From Chiayiivirga sp. (GTDB lineage Bacteria > Pseudomonadota > Gammaproteobacteria > Xanthomonadales > Xanthomonadaceae), in the NCBI GenBank assembly GCA_022647565.1, contig JALCLA010000001.1, forward strand, positions 310,001 to 374,000: a stretch of DNA of 64,000 nucleotides, in the 5' to 3' direction. The notes under the pieces were generated by a model. The model ran no database searches. It saw only the letters and a program-made list of their open reading frames with translations, and was not told the origin of the DNA. How positions within the stretch are numbered: the stretch's first letter is position 1; each line of letters starts with the position of its first letter. This document shows positions 27,581-36,306 of this stretch, one piece after another. A program made the position numbers and the translations under genes.

Positions 27581-28144
27581 GTGACTTGCCCGGTGACGCT
27601 GGAGCAAGCTGCCGCGATCACGCATCGCGGCGGCGTGGTCGCCTATCCGACCGAAGCGGTCTGGGGCCTGGGCTGCAACCCCTTCGACCCGGCCGCGGTG
27701 AAACGTTTGCTCGCGCTCAAGCAGCGCCCGCAAGCCAAGGGCGTGATCCTGATCGCGGCCGGCATCGAGCAACTGCTGCCGTGGATCGATCTCGCCGTCC
27801 TGGCTGACGCACGCCGGGTGGAAATCCTCGCGAGTTGGCCGGGCCCGAACACGTGGGCCTTGCCCTGCAATCTCGCGGTACCCGAGTGGCTGCGCGGCGA
27901 TCACGCCACGCTGGCGGCGCGCGTCACTGCGCACCCGGTGGCGGCCGCGCTGTGCCGCGCCGCGGGTGGTCCGCTGGTGTCGACCAGCGCCAACCTCGCG
28001 GGCAAGCCGCCGCCGCGGACCCTTGCCGAACTCGACCCGAGCATCCTGGCCGGCATCGACGGCTGGCTCGCCGGCGAGACCGGCGGTCTGGAACGCCCGA
28101 CGCCGATCCGCGATGCGCGCACGGGCGACGTCTTGCGCTCGTAG
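27581..28144 (+). CDS. tsaC: threonylcarbamoyl-AMP synthase
   Basis: 187 residues from a GTG at 27581 with a strong GGAGG six bases upstream; the frame is open further upstream but E. coli TsaC is 190 residues. TsaC makes threonylcarbamoyl-AMP for the t6A37 tRNA modification. Motifs: GVVAYPTEAVWGLGCNPFD, ALKQRPQAKGVILIAA (the KxR motif) and LVSTSANLAGKPP (SxN). The TAG stop (28142-28144) lies inside the GTAG end of a palindromic repeat. Located 56 bp after topA. Confidence 0.94.
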   Translation: MTCPVTLEQAAAITHRGGVVAYPTEAVWGLGCNPFDPAAVKRLLALKQRPQAKGVILIAAGIEQLLPWIDLAVLADARRVEILASWPGPNTWALPCNLAVPEWLRGDHATLAARVTAHPVAAALCRAAGGPLVSTSANLAGKPPPRTLAELDPSILAGIDGWLAGETGGLERPTPIRDARTGDVLRS

Positions 28145-28213
28145 AGCGGAGCTTGCGCCGCTGCCCGGTTCTCCACGCCCAGAGCAAGAGCAGCCGGGCA
28201 AGCTCGGCTCTAC
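28141..28213. repeat. GTAG-type REP pair (inverted)
   Basis: The left arm GTAGAGCGGAGCTTGCGCCG starts at 28141. The right arm, ending CTAC at 28210-28213, reads on the opposite strand GTAGAGCCGAGCTTGCCCGG. This head-to-head pair of GTAG palindromes matches the REP families described in Stenotrophomonas and Xanthomonas (SMAG-like). No RAYT transposase is in the window. The GTAG of the left arm contains the tsaC stop codon. The rest of the 166-bp gap to 28310 shows nothing else clear. Confidence 0.8.
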
Positions 28214-28310
28214 CGATCCGAGTCCCCCGCGTCACGCTGTCCACGCTTCCCCGTCGTCGCCGTTGTCCAGTCACGCTGCTAGCATCGCGGCCTGTTTCAG
28301 GGGAATTCCA

Positions 28311-30041
28311 ATGAAAAAGATTCTGATCGCCGTCATCGTCCTGCTTGTGCTGGGCGTGGGTCTCTGGTTCGCGTTCGGTCGCGGTCCGGGTTCGTCACTG
28401 TCTTCGACGGCGGCCATCGAGGTCGATGCGCCGCTGGCCTACGTGCCGGCCGACACGCCGTATCTGATCGCCAACATCGAGCGCATGCCGCAGGCCACGA
28501 TCGACGCCTTCATGCAGCAGAGCGAGCCGGTGCTGGCGATGTGGCGCAGCCAGTTCGACCTGATGCACAAGCGCCTGTCGCAGGACGGCACGAATCAGGC
28601 GGCCACGAAATGGCTGAACGCCTTGCACGCGGAGTTCAAGGACAAACCGATGGCACAGGGCATCGCCGACATCGGCCTCGATCCGCGCGCACTGTCGGCG
28701 ATCTACGGCATCGGCCTCGTTCCGGTGGCGCGCCTCACCCTGGCCGATCCGGCGGCCTTCCGCGCCTTTGTTGCGCGGCTCGAAGCCAGCGCCGGCGAAA
28801 AGATCGCGACCGGCAAGCTCGACGCCCTCGACTACTGGCAGTTCACTGCGCCGGACGCGCCGCTGCGCGTGGTGGCGACGCTGCAAGGCACGCACCTGGT
28901 GGTCACCGCGGCGCCGATGGGCGACGACAGCGCACTGCGCAACCTGCTCGGGATCGAGCGCCCCGCGAACACGCTCGCCGATGGTGCAAGCTTGCTCGCC
29001 CTGAACAAGAAGTACGGCTACACCCCGTACGCGACCGGCTACCTCGACACGGCGCGGCTCGTGGCCGAGTTCACCGGTCCGGCCACGTCGTTGCAGAACG
29101 CGTTCCTGGCCGCGATGAAGATCGAGAAGCCGGTGGTCGACGCCACCTGCCAGGCCGAGTACGCCGCGCTGGCCGGCGTCGCGCCGCGCCTGGTGATCGG
29201 CTACACCGTGCTCGAGCCGAAGGCATCGCACGGCGTCACCCACCTGGAACTGCGCAGCGACATCGCGCAGGACCTGATGAAGCTGCGCGCACCGATGCCC
29301 GGCCTCGACGCCGCGCGCGAGGCCGCGCTCAACTTCGGCTTCAGCCTCAAGCTAGGCGAACTGCCGGCACTGGCCAACAAGTGGGCCGCCGCGGTGAAGG
29401 CCGCGCCGTGGCAATGTGGATCGCTGCTCCCGCTCAACCAGGCCTACGCCGATGCCGGCGCGCAGCTGTCCAACCCCGTGGTGTTCGCTGCGGCCCCGGT
29501 GTTCGACGGCTTCCACCTCATCGCCACGCGCTTCACCGTGCCCACGCCCGACGCGCCGCAGCCCGATGTTGCCGGCAAGCTGCTGATCGGTTCGCCCAAT
29601 CCGGCCTCGCTGCTGGCGATGGCGAAGAGCTTCGCGCCGCCGCTGGCGCAGGTGAATCTCGAGCCCAATGGCGAACTCGTGGCCTTGCCGGCGCTGAAAG
29701 ACCTGGGCGCGCCCGACGTGCCCGCACATGCGCGCATGACCGATACCCTGCTCGGCATCGCCGCCGGCCAGGGCGAGGAAACCACGCTGGCGGCGGCGAT
29801 GACGGTCGACCCCAAGCGCCAGCCGCTGCTGGTGATCGGCTACTCCGGCGCCGCCTTCACCCAGTTCATGCAGACCATGGCCGACAGCACGGCACGCATC
29901 GAAGACCCGGCCGAACGCGCCGAAGCCGAGCAGTCGATGCAGGTGATGCGCGACATGTACGCGCTGATCCGCCGCATCGAGATGCGGGTCGAGTTCGACG
30001 AACAGGGTGTCGCGATACATCAGGCGGCGGCGATGAATTGA
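28311..30041 (+). CDS. membrane-anchored or exported protein of unknown function
   Basis: 576 residues from the ATG at 28311, preceded by AGGGGAATTCCA. A single N-terminal hydrophobic helix (KKILIAVIVLLVLGVGLWFAF) is followed by a large periplasmic part beginning VDAPLAYVPADTPYLIANIERMP. Two similar halves are suggested by recurrent phrases (PADTPYLIAN; LKLGELPALANKWAAAVK), and Met and Ala are frequent. Three Cys are visible. I do not recognise a domain. The N-terminal helix has no clear signal-peptidase site, so an inner-membrane anchor is more likely. Monocistronic by context. Confidence 0.7.
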   Translation: MKKILIAVIVLLVLGVGLWFAFGRGPGSSLSSTAAIEVDAPLAYVPADTPYLIANIERMPQATIDAFMQQSEPVLAMWRSQFDLMHKRLSQDGTNQAATKWLNALHAEFKDKPMAQGIADIGLDPRALSAIYGIGLVPVARLTLADPAAFRAFVARLEASAGEKIATGKLDALDYWQFTAPDAPLRVVATLQGTHLVVTAAPMGDDSALRNLLGIERPANTLADGASLLALNKKYGYTPYATGYLDTARLVAEFTGPATSLQNAFLAAMKIEKPVVDATCQAEYAALAGVAPRLVIGYTVLEPKASHGVTHLELRSDIAQDLMKLRAPMPGLDAAREAALNFGFSLKLGELPALANKWAAAVKAAPWQCGSLLPLNQAYADAGAQLSNPVVFAAAPVFDGFHLIATRFTVPTPDAPQPDVAGKLLIGSPNPASLLAMAKSFAPPLAQVNLEPNGELVALPALKDLGAPDVPAHARMTDTLLGIAAGQGEETTLAAAMTVDPKRQPLLVIGYSGAAFTQFMQTMADSTARIEDPAERAEAEQSMQVMRDMYALIRRIEMRVEFDEQGVAIHQAAAMN

Positions 30042-30082
30042 GTCTTAGCGCGCATGGGCGGCTCCTCTCGATTTGAAGGGAA

Positions 30083-30247
30083 ATGCTGGGTTTGCGATTG
30101 GTCCTGGCTCCCCTTTGGGCAATTGCCGGCCTTCTATTTCCCTTCTTCAGGTGGTCGACTCCAAACCGCAAGACCGACAGTTGGGTCTTGTTTGGCGTGT
30201 TCTGGGCGGTAGTTCTTGGCGCCCTCGCAGTGCGTGTCGCGAATTGA
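30083..30247 (+). CDS. 54-residue two-helix small membrane protein (candidate)
   Basis: ATG at 30083, TGA at 30245-30247. AAGGG lies just upstream, with tight spacing. Two hydrophobic segments, LRLVLAPLWAIAGLLFPFF and SWVLFGVFWAVVLGALAV, flank a charged turn (STPNRKTDS), as in small inner-membrane proteins. It occupies most of the 312-bp gap between the unknown protein and the toxin-antitoxin pair. No homologue is recognised. The hydrophobic pattern and loop charge favour a real gene, but chance is not excluded. Confidence 0.45.
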   Translation: MLGLRLVLAPLWAIAGLLFPFFRWSTPNRKTDSWVLFGVFWAVVLGALAVRVAN

Positions 30248-30324
30248 GGGTCAAGCGCATGCCCGCAATCCGCGTGCGGAGGCGTTGCACTAGCCGGTTG
30301 AGCCAACGTCCAAGCCGTTTGCGC

Positions 30325-30353
30325 GTGACAAAGTGATACTGTAGTGTCACTTT
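30325..30353 (+). promoter_or_regulatory. operator palindrome of the toxin-antitoxin operon
   Basis: AAAGTGA at 30330-30336 and TCACTTT at 30347-30353 form a 7-bp dyad ending directly at the antitoxin ATG. A second dyad, GTGACA (30325-30330) and TGTCAC (30345-30350), overlaps it. GATACT (30335-30340) between the arms could be the -10, which would make the mRNA almost leaderless. Antitoxins of this family bind such sites to repress their own operon. Confidence 0.5.
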
Positions 30354-30611
30354 ATGCGCACCGAACTCGTCACCACGCTCAAGCGGCAGGCCACCGAACT
30401 GCTCTCGGAACTTGAGCGGGACAAGCAGCCGATCCTCATCACCCAGCACGGCCTGCCGAGCGCATATCTGGTGGACGTCGAGACCTATCTGCTGATGCAG
30501 CAGCGACTGAGCGTGCTGGAAGGGATCGCCCGCGGCGAGCAAGCCGTTGCCGAGGGTCGCGTGGCGACTCACGCGCAGGCCAAGACGCGTCTCGCACGAT
30601 GGTTGAAATAG
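30354..30611 (+). CDS. Phd/YefM-family antitoxin
   Basis: 85 residues. The N-terminal DNA-binding fold is recognisable (TTLKRQATELLSELERDKQPILITQHGLPSAYLVDVETY), with the ITQ-x-G-x-P-x-AYLV strand typical of Phd/YefM. The C-terminal helix, which neutralises the toxin, ends AKTRLARWLK. The last 13 bases overlap the toxin gene, a usual toxin-antitoxin arrangement. It probably represses its own promoter through the adjoining palindrome. TAG stop. Confidence 0.88.
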   Translation: MRTELVTTLKRQATELLSELERDKQPILITQHGLPSAYLVDVETYLLMQQRLSVLEGIARGEQAVAEGRVATHAQAKTRLARWLK

Positions 30612-30919
30612 TCTGGTCGGAGCCGGCGCTTAGCGATCTGGACGCGATCGCCGACTACATCGCCCTCGAGAATCCTGCTGCCGCGGCGGAACTGGTCAAG
30701 CGCATCGTCGGTCACGTCGAGCAGTTGGCCGAACACCCGGAAAGTGGCAGCCGTCCGCAGGAACTCAAGCGCTCGCGCTATCGCCAGATCATCGAGCCAC
30801 CGTGTCGCGTGTTCTACCGCTACGACGGGCACCGTGTCTTCATCCTGCACGTGATGCGCTCCGAACGCCTGCTGCGCAAGGGACAACTCAGCTCGCGCTC
30901 CAGGCAATCGAAAGTCTGA
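30599..30919 (+). CDS. RelE/ParE-family toxin
   Basis: 106 residues. The typical ParE/RelE pattern is present: VEIVWSEPALSDLDAIADYIA, then HVEQLAEHPESGSR and PPCRVFYRYDGHRVFILHVMRSERLL. ParE members poison gyrase, RelE members cut ribosome-bound mRNA; YR-type residues near the end do not decide between them. Translationally coupled to the antitoxin. It converges on the amidohydrolase, with nine bases between. Confidence 0.85.
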   Translation: MVEIVWSEPALSDLDAIADYIALENPAAAAELVKRIVGHVEQLAEHPESGSRPQELKRSRYRQIIEPPCRVFYRYDGHRVFILHVMRSERLLRKGQLSSRSRQSKV

Positions 30920-30928
30920 CGCTCCAGC

Positions 30929-32484
30929 CTACGGCGATGCGTCCGCCTTCGCCTCCGCCACCATCGCCCTTACCTCGCCCAGCAACGCCTTGGCGTCGTA
31001 CACGATGCCGTCCTTGATGGTGTACTTCACCCCGCCCACGCGCCGCGGCTTGCCGTCGGCATCCAGGCGCAGGTGGCCGGTGCCGTAGAGCAGCTTGAGG
31101 TTGGCGAGCGGGTTGTCTTCCAGCACCACGAGGTCGGCCAATTTGCCCGCTTCGATGCTGCCGATGCGATCCGCCGCGCCCAGCGCCTGCGCGCCGTGCA
31201 GGGTCGCGGCGCGGATCACTTCCAGCGGATGGAAGCCGGCTTCGCGCAGCAGTTCCAGTTCCTCGATCGTGCCGAAGCCGTAGACCTTGTAGATGTAGCC
31301 CGAATCGCTGCCGACGGTGACGCGGCCGCCGCGGTTCTTGTAATCGTTCACGAAGGCCATCCAGCGCCGGTAGTTGTCCTTCCACGCGACCTCCTCCTCT
31401 CGGTGCCCCAGTCGAAGAAGAAGCTGCCGTGGTTGATGCGGCTGGGCGTGAAGAATTCGGTCAGCGAGGGCATCGCATACTCGGCCTGCCAGTCGGCATT
31501 GCGCGCGCGCATCACGTCGCGCGTGGCCTGGTAGATGGTGAAGGTGGGGTCGAGGGTGAAGTCGAGCGCGAGCAGTTCCTTCATGACCGCTTCGTACTTC
31601 TCGCTGCCCTTCCGGGCCGCCTGCGCCCACAAGGTGCCGGCCTGACCGAAGCGGTGTTGCTCGTCGAGATAGTTGTAGTCGGCCGGATACTGCTGCACGG
31701 TCTGGCCGTCGAACAGCGCTTCCGGCAGGCCGTACCAGTGCTCCATGGTGGTGAGGCCCCAGCGCGCCGTGGTCAGCACGTTCACGCGCGCCACGTCCAG
31801 TTGCGCATGGTGGCAGGCGCTGCGCATGCCTTGCTTCTTCAACTCGTCGAACGCGGCTTCGAGGATGTCGGGACGATAGCCGAAGCACTTCATCCCGAGC
31901 GCGCCGCGCTGCTTCATCTCGCGCACCCAGGCGCGTGCCTCGTCGGGTGTGGCGATCGGCGTGTCGCGCTCCATGCCGAAGAACGCGTAGGGGAAGATGC
32001 GCGGCGCGGTGATCTCATTCTTCGCACTGCGCTGCTGTTCGGAAACGCAGAAGTCGATGCCGTTGCCGCAACCCGGATCGCGCACCGTGGTGATGCCGTG
32101 GCCGAGCCACAGCTTGTAGACATACTCGGCCGGCACGCCCTGTTCCTCGCCGCCGATGTGGCCGTGCAGGTCGACCAGGCCGGGCAGCACCGTGTGTCCG
32201 CTCAGGTCGATCTCGTGACCGCCGGGCTTGAGCGCCGGACGATCCGACGCGGCGATCGGCGCCGCCGCGCTGCCGACGATCTTCACGGCAACGATACGAT
32301 TCTTTTCAATCACGATATCGACCGGTCCGAAGGCCGGTGCTCCGGTGCCGTTCACCACCGTCGCGCCACGCAGGATGAGTTGCGGCCACGGGCCTTCGCC
32401 CTCGTCGCGCGCTGGCGCCGCGGGAATGGCCGCATTGGCGGCGTGCAGGCCGACGGACAACAGCGTGGCAAGGATGGCGCGCAT
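30929..32484 (-). pseudogene. exported amidohydrolase, split by an apparent one-base deletion
   Basis: The N-terminal part runs from the ATG at 32484 (GGGAG five bases upstream) with a signal peptide (MRAILATLLSVGLHAANA). Metal-site motifs are GLVDLHGHIGG, ACHHAQLD and TTMEHWYGL. Near 31399, in an AGGAGG run, the frame changes; the C-terminal part continues as EEVAWKDNYRRWMAFVND, VTVGSDSGYIY (metal Asp) and IGSIEAGKLADLVVLEDNP. Adding one G restores a 518-residue imidazolonepropionase-like amidohydrolase with all metal ligands. Both halves are well conserved, so a sequencing error is at least as likely as a true pseudogene. Confidence 0.85.
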
Positions 32485-32634
32485 GGGGACTCCCGCAGTT
32501 GGACGCGAGCGCGGCGGCCCGCGTGGAGGCAATGGATGGGGCGGAGCATAGCCAATCCCGCCGGGGCCAGCGCCGCAGTGCTGGCCTGCCACGCGGCGCG
32601 GCGTAGTGATACGGTATCGGCCAGGGGGAAGCAC

Positions 32635-35511
32635 GTGCGAGAGCCCGGAGAACGCTGGGGTTCGCGACTACCGCCAGATGGCGGTCCGGGCGTTGCGCGC
32701 GACGATCTCGAAACCCTGCTGCGCTGCCGCAACCTGGAGACGCTGGAGGCCCTCGTGCAGCGCCTGGCGACGGCGCAATCGGGTTGCCGGCGTGCGCGCC
32801 TGATGCTTTCGGCCGTCGCTGCCCGTGAGTTGGCCGAGCCGGCGCTGGCGATACCGCTCGCGTCGGGCCGGGCGCGGCTGGAACTGGAGCCTGAGCCGGG
32901 TTGCGCGCCACCCGAACCAGGCAACTTTCCATGGATCGCACTGATCGACTTGCGCCTGGGTGAATTGCTCGACCAGGCCGAACTGCAGCATGCCGTCGGC
33001 CTCGCGCAACGCCGTACACAGCTGCAACAGGCGCTGTATACGATTGCCGACCTGGTGCACGCCGAGCTTGGCCTGGAGGAAATGCTGGAGCGCGTGCACC
33101 GCGTGGTGTGTGGCCTGACCTATGCCGAGAACTTCTTCATCACCCTCTACGATGCGGCGCGCGACAGCTTGCGCTTCATCTACTACGCGGACGCCGGCGC
33201 CTCGGCGATCGTGGACCTGGGCATGGAGATCTGCGGCCGCGACTACCCTGGCAGCCTGACCTTCGCGGTGGTCCATTCGGGCCGCATCCTGATGGGGCCG
33301 AGCCCGGACTTGTGTCGCCAGCTGGGGCTGGAAGTGGACGCACGGCTGGGGCACGACGCCGTCGATTGGCTCGGCGTGCCCCTGCTAGAAGGCGAGCGCG
33401 TGCGCGGCGCGCTGGTGGTGCAAAGCTACGACGAGGCGCATCGCTACACCGAAGACGATCGCGCCCTGCTCGCGTATGCGGCGCAGCACATCCTGAGCGC
33501 GGTGACGCGCAAGCGCGCACAGGATGAACTGGAAGCCGAGGTCGAACGCCGCACCGCGGAACTGGGCGAAGCCAATCGCGTGCTGCGGGCCGAAGTCGCG
33601 GAGCGCGAGCGCAGCCAGCGCCTGCAGGCGGCGCAGTTTCGCCTCGCCGAGCTGGCCAGCGAGCACGGCGGGCTGATCGAGTTCTTTGCCGGCGTGCACG
33701 GCGTTGTCGGAGAGCTGCTGGCCGCGCGCAATTTCTTCATCGCGCAGCTTTCCGAGGACGGACGGGAACTTGGCTTTCCCTACTTCGAGGACGAACAGGA
33801 TCAGCCTTTGCGGGTACGCCGCCTGACCAACGGCATCACCGAGTGGGTGTTGCGCTCGCGCCGTCCACTGCTCGCCACCGCCACGCAGATCCGCGCGCTG
33901 ATGGCCGCCGGCGAGATGGTCATGTTCGGCACCTTGCCGGCCTGCTGGCTGGGCGTGCCCTTGCTGCAGGACGGGCGCGCCGTCGGGGTCATGGTGGTGC
34001 AGAGTTACGTCGACGAGCAGGCTTACACCCTGCAGGAACAGGACATCCTGCAGTTCGCCTCGTTCCACGTCGCCACCGCGCTCGAGCGCAAGCAGACGCA
34101 GGAGCGCCTGCGCCTGGCGTACACCGAGCTGGAGCGGCGGGTCGAGGAGCGCACCCAGGAGCTCAAGCACGCCAATGCCGACCTGCGCGACCAGATCGCC
34201 GTACGCGAGCAGGCCGAATCGCGCCTGCAGCACGAAGCCATGCACGACGCCCTCACCGGGCTGCCCAACCGCAGCGCCCTGCTGCTGCGGCTGGAGCGCG
34301 CGCTCGCGCACTACCGCGCCGATCCTTCGCGCCTGTTTGCCGTGCTGTTCCTTGATCTGGATCGCTTCAAGGTGGTGAATGATTCGGTCGGGCATCTGGT
34401 TGGTGACGAACTGCTGATCGAGGCCAGCCGTCGCCTTTCGCAATGCCTGCGCACCCCGGATTCGGTCGCGCGCCTGGGCGGGGACGAGTTCACCGTACTG
34501 CTCGAGAACATCAGCGGCATCGAGGACGCCTGCGGCGTCGCGGACCGCCTCCTCGCGGCCCTGGTCGATCCGGTCCGCATCGGTGACAAGGAGGTCTACA
34601 CCTCGGCCAGCATCGGCATCGCACTCGCGCATCCGCGTTACGAACGTGGTGAGCAGCTGCTGCGCGATGCGGACGTGGCGATGTACCGGGCCAAGGCGCG
34701 TGGCCGCCAGCGCTACGAGCTGTTCGACGAGGAGCTGCATGCCGAGGCGCTGGCAACGCTGGACCTGGAGAGCGACCTGCGGCGCGCGATCGCGCGCCAC
34801 GAGTTCGAACCCTTCCTGCAGCCGATCGTGCGCCTGGGAGACGGCGCCGTGCTGGGCTATGAAGCCCTGCTGCGCTGGCGTCATGCCTCACGCGGGCTGC
34901 TCAGCCCTTACGACTTCCTGGCCGTGGCCGAGGACAGCGGCAACATCGAGCAGATCGACTGGCAGATCTACGAGCAGGTGCTGCGCTCGATCCCGTTGCT
35001 CGACGATCCCGCCGCCTACATCGGGATCAACGTCTCGGCCCGCCATTTCCGCTCGCCGACCCTGGCCGACGTGCTGCTGCGCATGCTGGCCGACTTCAAG
35101 GTGGCGCCTTCGCGCCTTCGGATCGAAGTCACCGAGGGGGCCTTGCTGGAGAATCCGGCGCTGGCGCGCAGCACCATGCTGCAGCTGCGCGACGCGGGCG
35201 TGCTGACCGCGCTGGACGACTTCGGCACCGGCTACTCGTCACTGTCCTACCTGCATCGGTTTCCCCTGCACGCGCTCAAGATCGATCGCTCCTTCGTTGC
35301 CGAGCTGGGGCCGGAGCTGAGCGGCGGTAACACGGCGGTGATCCGCGCGATCCGCGCCCTGGCCGGTTCGCTCGGCATGGAAGTGGTGGCCGAAGGCATC
35401 GAAACCGCCAGCCAGCGCGAAGCCCTGGTGCAACTGGATTGCGAGCTCGGGCAGGGCTTCCTGTTCGCGCCGCCGCGCGCTTCGAGCGAAATCCTGCGAC
35501 GCCGCCACTGA
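32635..35511 (+). CDS. GAF-GAF-GGDEF-EAL cyclic-di-GMP protein
   Basis: 958 residues from a GTG at 32635 preceded by AGGGGGA; longer in-frame starts fall in the opposite-strand gene. Two GAF domains (about 140-300 and 345-490) are each followed by a coiled coil. Then comes GGDEF (about 540-700, intact RLGGDEF near 613-619) and EAL (about 715-950, intact GYEALLRW near 743 and LDDFGTGYSSLSYL). Both catalytic signatures are intact, so it may make and degrade cyclic-di-GMP. There are no membrane segments; the GAF domains should sense a cytoplasmic ligand. Confidence 0.92.
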   Translation: MREPGERWGSRLPPDGGPGVARDDLETLLRCRNLETLEALVQRLATAQSGCRRARLMLSAVAARELAEPALAIPLASGRARLELEPEPGCAPPEPGNFPWIALIDLRLGELLDQAELQHAVGLAQRRTQLQQALYTIADLVHAELGLEEMLERVHRVVCGLTYAENFFITLYDAARDSLRFIYYADAGASAIVDLGMEICGRDYPGSLTFAVVHSGRILMGPSPDLCRQLGLEVDARLGHDAVDWLGVPLLEGERVRGALVVQSYDEAHRYTEDDRALLAYAAQHILSAVTRKRAQDELEAEVERRTAELGEANRVLRAEVAERERSQRLQAAQFRLAELASEHGGLIEFFAGVHGVVGELLAARNFFIAQLSEDGRELGFPYFEDEQDQPLRVRRLTNGITEWVLRSRRPLLATATQIRALMAAGEMVMFGTLPACWLGVPLLQDGRAVGVMVVQSYVDEQAYTLQEQDILQFASFHVATALERKQTQERLRLAYTELERRVEERTQELKHANADLRDQIAVREQAESRLQHEAMHDALTGLPNRSALLLRLERALAHYRADPSRLFAVLFLDLDRFKVVNDSVGHLVGDELLIEASRRLSQCLRTPDSVARLGGDEFTVLLENISGIEDACGVADRLLAALVDPVRIGDKEVYTSASIGIALAHPRYERGEQLLRDADVAMYRAKARGRQRYELFDEELHAEALATLDLESDLRRAIARHEFEPFLQPIVRLGDGAVLGYEALLRWRHASRGLLSPYDFLAVAEDSGNIEQIDWQIYEQVLRSIPLLDDPAAYIGINVSARHFRSPTLADVLLRMLADFKVAPSRLRIEVTEGALLENPALARSTMLQLRDAGVLTALDDFGTGYSSLSYLHRFPLHALKIDRSFVAELGPELSGGNTAVIRAIRALAGSLGMEVVAEGIETASQREALVQLDCELGQGFLFAPPRASSEILRRRH

Positions 35512-35529
35512 GCCGGTGGCTGGCCGCGA

Positions 35530-36306
35530 TCAGAATCCGTAGCGCAGGAAGCCGCCGTCCACCGCAAGGCATTCGCCGGTGACGTAGCTCGACGCCGGCA
35601 GGCACAGGAAGGCGATCGCGGCCGCCACTTCCTCGGCTTCACCCACGCGCCGCATCGGGGTGCGCGCGATCACCTCGTCGTAGTAGTCCGGGTCGGCCAG
35701 CGCATCGGAGGTGCGCCGGGTGCGGATATACCAGGGCGCGACGCAGTTCACCCGCACTCCGTCCTCGGCCCATTCGCAGGCCAGGTTCCGGGTGAGCTGG
35801 TGCAGGGCGGCCTTGCTCATGCCGTAGGCGGCGCCGGTGCGCACATGCGTGGCCCCCGAAACCGAGCCCACGTTCACGATGGCCGATTGCGCATGGCGGG
35901 TGAGCAGCGGATGCGCCAGGCGCGAGAGTTCGAACGCGCTGAACAGATTGGTCTCGAAGATCCCGCGCCATTCGGACTCGGAATAATCGAGCGCCGCACG
36001 ACGCGTGTTGCTGCCGGCGTTGTTCACCAGCAGGTTCAGGCCCATGCCCAGGTCCTCGATCCAGTCGAAGATCTCCTGGCGTTGCTCGGCATCGCTGACG
36101 TCGGCCACGAAGCTGCGCACCGTGCGCTGCGGGAATTCTTCCTCCAGTTCAGTGCCGGCGCGCGCGAGGCTGGCTTCCTCGCGCGCCACCAGCAGCACGT
36201 CGGCACCCAGGTCGAGCAACTCGCGCGCCGTGGCGCGGCCGATGCCGGCGCTGGCGCCGGTGACCAGGGCGATCTGTCCATCCAAGCGCCAACGCGATGT
36301 GGTCAC
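35530..36306 (-). CDS. SDR oxidoreductase (tropinone-reductase-like)
   Basis: 258 residues from a GTG at 36306 that overlaps the upstream membrane-protein stop by four bases (GTGA). Classical SDR features: cofactor motif VTGASAGIGRATA, the NNAGSNTR motif, catalytic Ser in VGSVSGATH, and YGMSKAALHQ (Y-x-x-x-K). Arg residues after the second strand (VAREEASLA) favour NADP(H). The ending SSYVTGECLAVDGGFLRYGF is standard. Substrate unknown. Converges on the GGDEF-EAL gene. Confidence 0.9.
   Translation of the reverse strand: MTTSRWRLDGQIALVTGASAGIGRATARELLDLGADVLLVAREEASLARAGTELEEEFPQRTVRSFVADVSDAEQRQEIFDWIEDLGMGLNLLVNNAGSNTRRAALDYSESEWRGIFETNLFSAFELSRLAHPLLTRHAQSAIVNVGSVSGATHVRTGAAYGMSKAALHQLTRNLACEWAEDGVRVNCVAPWYIRTRRTSDALADPDYYDEVIARTPMRRVGEAEEVAAAIAFLCLPASSYVTGECLAVDGGFLRYGF

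Noticed and set aside
30073..30336. 87-codon frame in the gap before the toxin-antitoxin pair
   Set aside because: Composition is random and Arg/Ser-rich, and it overlaps the better two-helix ORF in another frame.
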